From contig CAKUOV010000026.1 in the NCBI GenBank assembly GCA_934670115.1, positions 1-34,654 on the forward strand: 34,654 nt of DNA, read 5' to 3'. The DNA comes from an uncultured Eggerthellaceae bacterium. GTDB taxonomy: Bacteria > Actinomycetota > Coriobacteriia > Coriobacteriales > Eggerthellaceae. The position numbers and the translations under genes are program-made. This document shows positions 16,732 to 24,198 of this stretch, piece by piece (positions within the stretch are counted from its first letter, which is position 1; the number at the start of each line of letters is the position of its first letter). The notes under the pieces were generated by a model that saw only the letters and a program-made list of their open reading frames with translations, made no database searches and was not told the DNA's origin.

Positions 16732-17125
16732 GCTACCTCTTCTACGTGATATTCGTTTTCGTGCAAATGTGAAATGCGCGGGAACGGAAATGTGTTACGT
16801 GCAGTTTTTTTCAAATTACAGTATAGCGAACGGCTGGGGCGTATGCGACTGAGATGGGAATACGTTACAAAACAACGATAAATGGGAAGGGGAAGGGAAG
16901 GGTTGCGCGCTGGCAGCGAAAAGCGAACAAAACGTGAAGAAGCCTTCATATGCGAAGGCGCTCGATTAGGCTCTTTTCGCGCCAGATGCTACAATATTCG
17001 CTTGTTTATTAGTTGAACATGCGGCCGCATGAACGGTTTTCGCTGCGCACAAGACATTTTCGCCTTCGCGCGTAGATGAAAGGTGCACCGTTTATTGGCA
17101 GCGCCGTTGATTTAGAGAAGGTTGT
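16732..17125. other. 394-bp divergent intergenic region
   Basis: No convincing gene is present; a 73-codon minus-strand frame here has no ribosome site or recognisable sequence. Leftward, a TATACT-type -10 lies at 16825-16820. Rightward, TACAAT (16990-16995) is a fair -10 with a poor -35. GCCTTC/GAAGGC (16942-16959) can form a six-bp hairpin. A perfect 14-bp palindrome CATGCGGCCGCATG (17018-17031) falls about 15-28 bases after the predicted rightward transcription start, where an operator could sit. Confidence 0.35.
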
Positions 17126-18142
17126 ATGGCCAGTAGAAAAAGTGTGAAGAAGGCGAAGAAGAGCTTTGCCGCGAAAGCGGTTATCGGCGGCGTGTGCGCG
17201 TGCGTGCTTGCTGCTGTTATTGGATTCGCTTCCTCGAACATGCTTACGCCGAATCAGGTTTCAATGGGCCTGGGTTCCTCGGGGTCGTTCAAGGCGCGCA
17301 TCACGGTGAGCAGCGATATTACGCCGCCAAGTGCTTCGAACGCCGCCGCTCAAGCCGGGCAGTCCGCCACTGCCCAGGAAGCGGGTGCCTCGTCGGGTTC
17401 GACGGATTCCGAGGACGGTACCGACGGGGCAGACGTCCCTGTCACAACGGGCATCCTGGGTGTAGATGCTGCCTCCACCACCTCTATCGCATCGGGCACG
17501 GCTTCGTCGGCATCGAGTGCTCCTGCTGCTTCGACCAGCGCAAACGCAACAACTACTGATGTGTTCGCGAACGCGTTCGCCCGCCGCAACGCACTGAACG
17601 ACTTGGCGCCGTTGAACGCAACTGCCGACCTCAAGACGCTCTCCGATCGCATTGAGCAGCAGCGCCGCGAAGAGGAAGAGGCGCGTCTTGCGGCCGAGCG
17701 CGAACATATCCAGGAAGTTCAGGCCAAGCAGCGCGCTTATGGCGGCGAAAGTGCCGTGGCGCAAGTTGACTTCTCTGTGGGTGAAGAGGCGTTCGTGGAG
17801 GAATGGACGCAGCGCATCGATGCCTATCTGGCGGGTTCGAATCTGGCAGGCCACGGCTGTGACTTTGCTCAGGCCGCATGGGATTATGGCGTGGATCCGC
17901 GCTGGTCACCGGCTATTTCCAACACGGAAAGCGGCAAGGGCGCGCACTGCTTTTTGCCTCACAACGCATGGGGTTGGGGCGCTTCCATTTGGTTTAACTG
18001 GACCGACGCCATCTACGCCCACGTGAAGGGCCTGGCCGATGGCTACGGTTATTCCATTACATATTCGGCGGCGGCAAAGTACTGCCCACCGAACACGGCA
18101 AACTGGTACAACAATACGCTGGGCGAAATGGCTAAGATGTAG
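17126..18142 (+). CDS. membrane-anchored cell-wall hydrolase, lysozyme/glucosaminidase-like
   Basis: The 338-residue protein has a Lys-rich cytoplasmic start, one hydrophobic segment (about 14-37) acting as anchor or uncleaved signal, a long Ser/Ala/Thr linker to about 160, a charged helical stretch (about 170-208, RIEQQRREEEEARLAAEREH) and a C-terminal catalytic-like domain (about 215-338). In the latter, YGVDPRWSPAISNTESGKG is the lysozyme-fold signature with Glu268 as candidate catalytic acid, followed by HNAWGWG. It should cleave peptidoglycan glycan strands on the outer face of the membrane. Three Cys residues in the domain may form a disulfide. AGAAGG precedes the ATG by six bases. It lies 108 bases before the TrkA pair. 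The exact bond cleaved cannot be told. Confidence 0.8.
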   Translation: MASRKSVKKAKKSFAAKAVIGGVCACVLAAVIGFASSNMLTPNQVSMGLGSSGSFKARITVSSDITPPSASNAAAQAGQSATAQEAGASSGSTDSEDGTDGADVPVTTGILGVDAASTTSIASGTASSASSAPAASTSANATTTDVFANAFARRNALNDLAPLNATADLKTLSDRIEQQRREEEEARLAAEREHIQEVQAKQRAYGGESAVAQVDFSVGEEAFVEEWTQRIDAYLAGSNLAGHGCDFAQAAWDYGVDPRWSPAISNTESGKGAHCFLPHNAWGWGASIWFNWTDAIYAHVKGLADGYGYSITYSAAAKYCPPNTANWYNNTLGEMAKM

Positions 18143-18250
18143 CTAATAAGGTGGAGCTGGAAAAGGGCTGAACGCGAAAATACCCCGCGGGGACACGCTG
18201 CAAGCCTCGGTTCCAGGCCCCAGGGCTCCAAAGCAAAGGAAAGGGAAATC

Positions 18251-18910
18251 GTGAGCAATGTCATTGTTGTAGGGTGCGGGCGTGTGGGCTCGCAGCTTGC
18301 CAGCTTGCTTTCGGAAAACGGCAACAACGTGTGCGTCATCGACCGCGACCCCCAGGCGTTTCGCAACTTGGGGCGCAACTTCGATGGCTTAACCGTGCGC
18401 GGCGTGGGCTTCGATGAAGAGGTCCTGAACCACGCGGGCGCGGCGGAATGCGACGTTTTGGCGGCGGTTACCCAGTATGACAACACGAACCTGATGGTCG
18501 CGGAAGTGGCCAGTCGTCTGTGCGGCATCCCCCACGTTATTGCGCGTCTGTACAACCCCGACCACGAGCGCGCCTACATGCAGCTGGGCATCGACTACGT
18601 GTGCGGCACGTCGTTGGTGGCCGAAGACGTGTTCTCGAAAATCGTTTCGGGCCACGGCGCCCACCTGGACACGTTCGGCGAATACGAGGTGCTGCGCTTC
18701 TCGCTCAACCTGAAATGGCTCAAGCGCCGCACCATCCGCGTGTCGGAAATGGAGCGCGACCACGACATTCGCATCATTGCGTTCGAGCGCTCGGACGGCT
18801 CGGCAAGCTCCATTCCCACGAAAGAATCCATTCTCTATCAGGGCGATACGGTTCTGGCGTGCGTGCGCCACGAACTTATCGAGCAGTTCTCACGCTTCAT
18901 TCAAAGTTAG
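18251..18910 (+). CDS. TrkA-type K+ uptake regulatory protein (first of pair)
   Basis: 219 residues with an N-terminal RCK/TrkA-N Rossmann domain (VIVVGCGRVGSQLASLL, acidic VIDRD at the end of the second strand for NAD(H)/ATP ribose) and a C-terminal TrkA-C domain ending near residue 215. Such proteins form the cytoplasmic gating ring of Trk/Ktr potassium transporters. The start is GTG with AAAGGG six bases upstream. The next gene starts eight bases after its stop and encodes a second, divergent TrkA. No TrkH/KtrB membrane subunit is adjacent, so the channel partner must be elsewhere if these form a Trk system. Confidence 0.9.
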   Translation: MSNVIVVGCGRVGSQLASLLSENGNNVCVIDRDPQAFRNLGRNFDGLTVRGVGFDEEVLNHAGAAECDVLAAVTQYDNTNLMVAEVASRLCGIPHVIARLYNPDHERAYMQLGIDYVCGTSLVAEDVFSKIVSGHGAHLDTFGEYEVLRFSLNLKWLKRRTIRVSEMERDHDIRIIAFERSDGSASSIPTKESILYQGDTVLACVRHELIEQFSRFIQS

Positions 18911-18918
18911 GGCGCATC

Positions 18919-19593
18919 ATGTACGTTGTTATTGCGGGTGCAGGAAAAGTTGGCGAATATCTGGCAGCGCTCATGCTGAAAGGCGGCAACGATGTTGCCG
19001 TTATCGAGCGTGATTTGGAAGTGGCGGACCGTCTTTCGGTGGTGCTGCAAGGCCGCTACCTGGTTATTCACGGCGATGGCTGCGACTCCAAGTACCAGGA
19101 AGACGCGGGCATCCGTCGCGCCGATGTGTTCGTGGCGGCAACCGGCCAAGACGACAACAACTTGGTTGCGTGCGAGATTGCCCAACGCGTGTTCAACGTG
19201 AACCGCTGCGTGGCCCGCGTGAACAATCCGCGCAACATGCGCATTTTCCAGGAACTGGGCATCGAAAGTGTTTCATCGACCACGCTTATTGCCAACCTGA
19301 TTGAAGAAGAAACCATGGCCGGCTCCATGAGCGTCATGTCGAACTTGACGCACGGTAACGTGGTGCTGGCGGAAATGACCGTTCCGCGCATGAAGCACCA
19401 TTCCAACGATCAAGGCGTGCTGGTATCCGATATTCCCATGCCGGCAGAAAGCCTGATTGTGGCTGTTTCTTCTGGCGAAGATGACGTATCGGTCGCTAGC
19501 CCCGATACTGTGCTTTTTCCTGGCGACAAAGCGATTGTTGCAGCCGACACCGAAGTGCGCGACGCCGTGCGCGCCTGCTTCCGCTCGCTGTAG
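18919..19593 (+). CDS. TrkA-type K+ uptake regulatory protein (second of pair)
   Basis: A 224-residue paralogue of the preceding protein: MYVVIAGAGKVGEYLAALML, VAVIERD, GDGCDSKYQEDAGIRRADVFVAATGQDDNN, then a TrkA-C domain ending in VLFPGDKAIVAADTE. The open frame extends far upstream inside the first gene, but ATG 18919 begins the Rossmann fold and follows AGGG. The two genes are certainly one transcript. Tandem single-module TrkA proteins could form a hetero-oligomeric ring equivalent to the duplicated-module TrkA of E. coli. Confidence 0.92.
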   Translation: MYVVIAGAGKVGEYLAALMLKGGNDVAVIERDLEVADRLSVVLQGRYLVIHGDGCDSKYQEDAGIRRADVFVAATGQDDNNLVACEIAQRVFNVNRCVARVNNPRNMRIFQELGIESVSSTTLIANLIEEETMAGSMSVMSNLTHGNVVLAEMTVPRMKHHSNDQGVLVSDIPMPAESLIVAVSSGEDDVSVASPDTVLFPGDKAIVAADTEVRDAVRACFRSL

Positions 19594-19762
19594 AGCTAAC
19601 GCGTTTCGGCTCTTCTGCACCTGCGTTTTTAGTGCATTTGTCGTTGCATTGCGCCAACAAGTGCGCTTTCATGCGAGAATACCAAGGTAAAATGCAACGC
19701 AAGACGTGTCGCTGCGCTTTGTCACCGACAAGGCGATTCAAAGGAAAGGAACTGTACGGGAA

Positions 19763-21106
19763 ATGATCGGTCGTTATACTCGTCCGGAAATGGGCGCTAT
19801 CTGGGAGCTGCAAAACAAGTTCGCCATTTGGAAGGAAATCGAGGTTTTGGCTTGCGAAGCCCACGCTGAGCTGGGCGATTGCGGTATTACGAAGGAAGAT
19901 GCCGCTTGGATTCGCGCACATGCCGATTTCACGGTGTCCGAGATTGACGAGGTAGAAAAAGTCACGAACCACGATGTGATTGCCTTCACCACCGTTATGG
20001 CGAAATATATTGACGCCGAACTTTCCGAAGGCGCCGAGAAGCCGTCCCGCTGGGTTCATTACGGCATGACCTCTTCTGACCTGGGCGATACCGCGCTGAG
20101 CTATCAGATTGTTCAGGCGTGCGACATCATTTTGGCCGACATCAAGCAGCTGGGCGAAACATGCAAGCGTCGCGCATTCGAGTTCGAGGACGCGCTGTGC
20201 GTGGGCCGCACCCACGGCATCCACGCCGAGCCCATGACGTTCGGCATGAAGTTTGGCTCGTGGGCCTGGGCGCTCAAGCGCGCGCAAACGCGTTTGGAGC
20301 AGGCGCGCGAAGTGGCCGCTACCGGCGCGATTTCCGGCGCGGTGGGAACGTATTCCAGCATCGACCCCTTCATCGAGCGCTACGTGTGCGAGCGCATGGG
20401 TCTAACTCCCGACCCGCTGAGCACGCAGGTTCTGGCGCGCGACCGCCACGCGCAGGTTATGACGTGCCTTGCTGTGGTTGCCTCCACGTTGGAATCCATT
20501 GCCATGCAGGTGCGCCTGATGCAGCAATCCGACGTCATTGAGGCCGAAGAGCCGTTCACGAAGGGCCAGAAGGGCTCTTCCGCCATGCCGCACAAGCGCA
20601 ACCCCATTACCGCTGAGCGCGTTTGCGGCCTTTCACGTGTAGTGAAGGCGAATTCCCAGGTGGCGCTTGATAACGTGGCGCTGTGGTTCGAGCGCGACAT
20701 TTCGCATTCCGGTGCCGAGCGCGTGGCGCTTGCCGATAGCTTCATCGCTCTTGATTACATGTTCGGCAAGATGCAGTGGATGCTTGACGGCTTGAACGTG
20801 TACCCCAAAAAGTCCGAGCAGAATTTGTGGCGCACGAAGGGCTTGATCTTCAGCTCCAAGGTTATTCTGGCGCTGGTTGACACGGGCATGACGCGCGAAG
20901 ATGCGTACGTGGTGGTGCAGCGCAACGCCATGGCGGTATGGGATGACATTCAACAGGCAGTGGACGGCCCCACGTATCGTGAGCGCCTGGAAGCCGACCC
21001 TGAGTGCCCGCTTTCCGCCGAAAAGCTCGACCAGATTTTCGATCCCTGGGCGTTCCTTACGCGCAAGGGCGAGGTATTTGATCGCTTGAAGCAGCTGGAA
21101 TTCTAG
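19763..21106 (+). CDS. purB: adenylosuccinate lyase
   Basis: PurB acts twice in purine synthesis, splitting fumarate from SAICAR and from adenylosuccinate. The 447-residue sequence starts with the usual bacterial M-I-x-R-Y-T-R-P-E-M-G. It contains TSSDLGDTA, GRTHGIHAEP with the catalytic His, and the fumarase/aspartase superfamily signature SSAMPHKRNP with the catalytic serine loop near 272-273. The frame is open upstream to 19706, but ATG 19763 gives the conserved start; GGAAAGGA is 12 bases away, so initiation may be modest. It is followed by a strong terminator and is probably monocistronic. purC lies separately about 6 kb downstream. Confidence 0.96.
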   Translation: MIGRYTRPEMGAIWELQNKFAIWKEIEVLACEAHAELGDCGITKEDAAWIRAHADFTVSEIDEVEKVTNHDVIAFTTVMAKYIDAELSEGAEKPSRWVHYGMTSSDLGDTALSYQIVQACDIILADIKQLGETCKRRAFEFEDALCVGRTHGIHAEPMTFGMKFGSWAWALKRAQTRLEQAREVAATGAISGAVGTYSSIDPFIERYVCERMGLTPDPLSTQVLARDRHAQVMTCLAVVASTLESIAMQVRLMQQSDVIEAEEPFTKGQKGSSAMPHKRNPITAERVCGLSRVVKANSQVALDNVALWFERDISHSGAERVALADSFIALDYMFGKMQWMLDGLNVYPKKSEQNLWRTKGLIFSSKVILALVDTGMTREDAYVVVQRNAMAVWDDIQQAVDGPTYRERLEADPECPLSAEKLDQIFDPWAFLTRKGEVFDRLKQLEF

Positions 21107-21129
21107 AGTCACCAAGAAAACACGCAGGC

Positions 21130-21165
21130 AATGAGGCGTTGACGCAGGTCAGCGCCTCATTTTTT
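21130..21165 (+). terminator. rho-independent terminator after purB
   Basis: Fourteen-base arms (21130-21143 and 21148-21161) pair fully apart from one G-U, with a GCAG tetraloop, and run straight into T6. The stem core is ATGAGGCG/CGCCTCAT. It starts 24 bases after the purB stop. Confidence 0.93.
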
Positions 21166-21282
21166 ATGAAAAGACAGTAAGGAGCCCTGCGGCTGCGTCT
21201 TCGCGCTTGTGCAGATGGCTTGCTTGAGAGCGGGTGTCTTGCGTGCCTGCACTAAACCCCTGTTTCGCTTCCGCGCGTGCCG

Positions 21283-23028
21283 TTAATTAGCGGTGAAGAT
21301 GCGGGCGCAGCAATATTTGTTGCTACTTGATGTGGCATTATCGTTCACGTTGGAGAAGACCAGGATGCGGCTCCTGCTGCCGGTGGAGGCCAGATAGTCG
21401 CCGTACGTGTCGCTGCCGCTTATCGAGTTGAGCAGGAAATACGTATCGCTTGCAAGGTCAACGCCAACAACCGATCGCGTGGATTTGACCATCAGGTAGT
21501 TTCCGCACCAGCAGGGCGGGGCGGAAGGAGTGCGTGCGAAATGGAACCACGGTGCCGCGCTGTAGTTGGCACCGCGCGCGTCGGTCTTGGGGGCATACGT
21601 GCCCAAGCTTGCAATGCCGTCGCCGTAACTGTAAATGCCTTCGAACGAGAACATGAATCCGGTTTCGCCGTAGCCTGCTTCAAGCGGCTTCATGGACTGA
21701 GGCAACACCATGGTTTCTTTTATCTCGTGCGTGTTCGCGTTGATAACGGTAAGCTGGTAGTAAACGCCGCTTGTTTGCGCGCGAGGCGTTACCGTAATCT
21801 CGTCATCGGATGCATAAACCGGTGTGCACATGCGGCCCCGCGAAGAGAGTACTACCTCATAAGCGCTGGTAGAAGCGTTGTTGTTTGTTGCCGAGTTGCT
21901 GCTGTTGGCGGTGCCGGTGCCGCTTGCGCTGGCATTCGCGTCCGATGCGCCGGCTGCTGCACTGGTGCAGGCACCGCTTGCACCACCCGTCACCAAAGCG
22001 CAGCGCAACGTGGAAGCGCTGGTCTTTTTCGGGCCTTGCGCGTTGGGCAGCACTTGCCAAAATGCTTCTTTTCCGCAGATGGCCAGCGAAGGCGTCTCCC
22101 AGTCATCGGTATCCTGGTCAAGCAGCCGTGGCGTGCCGAGCGAGGCATCTGCAAGCGGCGCGCCATAGATGCGCCACACGCCCTCAAGAATATTCACTTC
22201 AGTCCACACCACGCCTTCGGCCGAGGCGCGCACGTCGTAAATCTCAAAGCCTTCGGCGGCGCCTACCGCCTGGTTGATAATGGAGAAGTAATAGCCGCTG
22301 GTCAGGCGTAAAATGCTAACGGTTGCCAGGGGCGAACCCGTTTCCGTGGGCAGAAGAAGCGCCGCCACGTCGTCGTTTGTTGCCCACATGAGCGTGCCGT
22401 AAGGCAGCTCGATTTCGGCGGACAGGTTCATTTTGCCGCCGTTTTCGACTTCGGTTAAATCCGTTGATTCCGTTACGGCGCTTTTAGGAACAGCCAGCAC
22501 GGTGACGGCATTTTCCTCCGCTTTCGCGGACGTGTACGCCTTTGCGCCTGCTCCAGCCGCCGCCAACACGCCTACGCCCGCTGCGCCATACAGGAAGTGA
22601 CGGCGCGTGAGCAAAATGTCGCCGTTCGATGCGGGAATAGTAACAACGCCCTTGTCAAGGAAGGAATTGCCCTGCATGCGCGAGGTGGGCTGGGTGCGTT
22701 TGCCGCCGCGCTTGTTGCTGCTGCGACGTCCTCCGCGGTTGTTGCGCCCCGAACCGCCGCCTAAGCCGGCGCCGCCCAAGCCGGCGCTGCTAGGGTCGCC
22801 CGCGTAACGTGCGCGATGCTTTCCGCTGCCGGCGCTAGTGTCCGTGCCGGAAGAGCCGTATCCCGCTACATTGTTGATTTGGGACGATGACGAAAAGCTG
22901 CTTGAAGCATGCTTATGCCGCGCGCTCGATGCGCCGCGACCGCTTCCGTAACCTCCGCCGTAACCGCTGCTGTAGCCGCTGCGCTTCGAAGAGAATGACC
23001 CACTATGTTGATTTCGTTTGATCGCCAT
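21283..23028 (-). CDS. large exported protein with internal Tat-type signal; function unknown
   Basis: 581 residues. Residues 1-125 are an extremely Gly/Ser/Arg-rich basic tract. Residues about 140-165 are TRRHFLYGAAGVGVLAAAGAGAKA, a twin-arginine (Arg142, Arg143) followed by a hydrophobic stretch with an AKA-like end, i.e. a Tat signal placed far from the N-terminus. The remainder resembles repeated beta-strand (propeller-like) sequence with Trp/Tyr-rich segments and an Ala/Ser/Asn-rich insert near 365-395. No enzyme motif was recognised. The only clear AAGGAA is about 15 bases before the ATG, so the start is not certain; a start nearer the Tat signal cannot be excluded. The gene is divergent from a two-component system, which may regulate it. 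Confidence 0.75.
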   Translation of the reverse strand: MAIKRNQHSGSFSSKRSGYSSGYGGGYGSGRGASSARHKHASSSFSSSSQINNVAGYGSSGTDTSAGSGKHRARYAGDPSSAGLGGAGLGGGSGRNNRGGRRSSNKRGGKRTQPTSRMQGNSFLDKGVVTIPASNGDILLTRRHFLYGAAGVGVLAAAGAGAKAYTSAKAEENAVTVLAVPKSAVTESTDLTEVENGGKMNLSAEIELPYGTLMWATNDDVAALLLPTETGSPLATVSILRLTSGYYFSIINQAVGAAEGFEIYDVRASAEGVVWTEVNILEGVWRIYGAPLADASLGTPRLLDQDTDDWETPSLAICGKEAFWQVLPNAQGPKKTSASTLRCALVTGGASGACTSAAAGASDANASASGTGTANSSNSATNNNASTSAYEVVLSSRGRMCTPVYASDDEITVTPRAQTSGVYYQLTVINANTHEIKETMVLPQSMKPLEAGYGETGFMFSFEGIYSYGDGIASLGTYAPKTDARGANYSAAPWFHFARTPSAPPCWCGNYLMVKSTRSVVGVDLASDTYFLLNSISGSDTYGDYLASTGSRSRILVFSNVNDNATSSSNKYCCARIFTAN

Positions 23029-23078
23029 ACGTTTATTGTGTCATTTCCTTTTCACTTTGCGGCGCGGTGTCGCGTGAT

Positions 23079-23152
23079 TGTTACAATAAATCCCAAAGAA
23101 ATAAGAGGCTTCTTGCGCGCTTTTTTCAAAATGCGCGAAAGTCCATTATAAA
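23079..23152 (+). promoter_or_regulatory. candidate promoters of the response-regulator gene
   Basis: TGTTACAAT (23079-23087) is an extended -10 (TGN plus TACAAT) that lies within ATTGTTACAAT, an 11-bp palindrome (23077-23087). A second possible -10, TATAAA, is at 23147-23152, with only a weak -35. Between them TTGCGCGC (23113-23120) can pair with GCGCGAA (23133-23139). The region is shared with the divergent exported-protein gene. Confidence 0.35.
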
Positions 23153-23238
23153 GGGGTGGCGGGCCCGTAACGGTGAAAGTTCCCCCTGTGCATGGATTTT
23201 CCAAAGGAGCCTCGCAACATATGAAACAGGAGGTAATC

Positions 23239-23955
23239 ATGAGCAATGAAACCCGTCGTATTCTCTTGGTGGAGGATAACGATGACATTCGCGAGGCGGT
23301 TGCCGCGTACCTGGAACGCGATTATTGGGTGACCTCGGTAAGCGATGGCCGCGATGCGCTGAACGAATTCCATGCGCATCATTTCGATTTGATCATTTTG
23401 GACCTGATGTTGCCCGAGGTTTCGGGCGAAGAAGTATGCCGCGTGGTGCGCGACACGTCCGATGTGCCTATTATCATGCTTACGGCAAAGGGCAGCATCG
23501 AGGATCGCATTATCGGTCTTGAACTGGGTGCCGACGACTATCTGGTGAAGCCGTTCAGCCCGCGCGAGCTGGTGGCACGTACCCGCGCGCTGTTCCGCCG
23601 TGCGCATTCCGAGTCTGAGCCGCAGCGCGAGGTGCTGGAGTTCGGCGAGCTTACCATTGACGTTTCTGGCCACAAAGTGCTGGTCAACGGCGAGGAAATC
23701 ATCCTGACCGCCAGCGAATTCAAGCTGCTCACCACGCTTTCTCGCTACCCGGGTCGTGTGTACTCGCGCATGGAGCTGGTGGAGAAGGTTCTGGGCTACG
23801 ACTTCGAGGGTTACGAGCGCACCATTGACTCGCACGTGAAGAACCTGCGCGCGAAGATCGGCGACAACCCGCGCGACCCGAAGTGGTTGCACACCGTGCA
23901 TGGCGTGGGATATCGTTTTGAGGATCCCACGAAGGTGTCAACGGAAAACGCATAA
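23239..23955 (+). CDS. OmpR/PhoB-family response regulator
   Basis: The 238-residue protein has an N-terminal receiver (residues 1-120) with the acidic pair EDNDD at 12-16, phosphoacceptor Asp55 in LIILDLMLP, a conserved Thr in MLTAKG and Lys in VKPFSP. A C-terminal winged-helix DNA-binding domain (about 135-230) ends with the typical RTIDSHVKNLRAKIG and HTVHGVGYRFE. The upstream frame is open, but ATG 23239 sits seven bases after a perfect AGGAGG, so the earlier ATG at 23221 and the GTG at 23173 are rejected. The partner kinase begins 243 bases later on the same strand. Targets are unknown. Confidence 0.95.
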   Translation: MSNETRRILLVEDNDDIREAVAAYLERDYWVTSVSDGRDALNEFHAHHFDLIILDLMLPEVSGEEVCRVVRDTSDVPIIMLTAKGSIEDRIIGLELGADDYLVKPFSPRELVARTRALFRRAHSESEPQREVLEFGELTIDVSGHKVLVNGEEIILTASEFKLLTTLSRYPGRVYSRMELVEKVLGYDFEGYERTIDSHVKNLRAKIGDNPRDPKWLHTVHGVGYRFEDPTKVSTENA

Positions 23956-24198
23956 ACGCGAAGAAACGCATGTATGGCGGCGGACTGGACGGACCTGCGG
24001 GTTTGCCTGGGCCGCCGCTTGCTGTAGAAGGTGGCAGTAAGGCGGCGGCGGGTGCCGATGATGCGGGGGAGTGGCATTGTTGGCCCCGACGGCAATAAAG
24101 CAACAGTAAAAGGCAGCAATAAAGGCGGCGCTGTGCCGCTGACTTGCTTGATGCGCAACGCGACAGGCAAGGACCGATTCAGAGTAACGGATTGATAG
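23956..24198 (+). other. 243-bp gap between response regulator and kinase, with possible small ORF
   Basis: Such a gap is long for a two-component pair. It contains a 42-codon ATG frame (23970-24098) encoding a Gly/Ala/Pro-rich peptide, preceded only by GAAGAA, and imprecise GGCAG-TAAGGCGGCG-like repeats near 24030-24130. I see no terminator and no good promoter. The small ORF may be fortuitous; its composition resembles the kinase's N-terminal tract. Confidence 0.25.

Noticed and set aside
16728..16949. 73-codon minus-strand ORF upstream of the amidohydrolase
   Set aside because: No ribosome-binding site, unusual composition, and it occupies the divergent promoter region.
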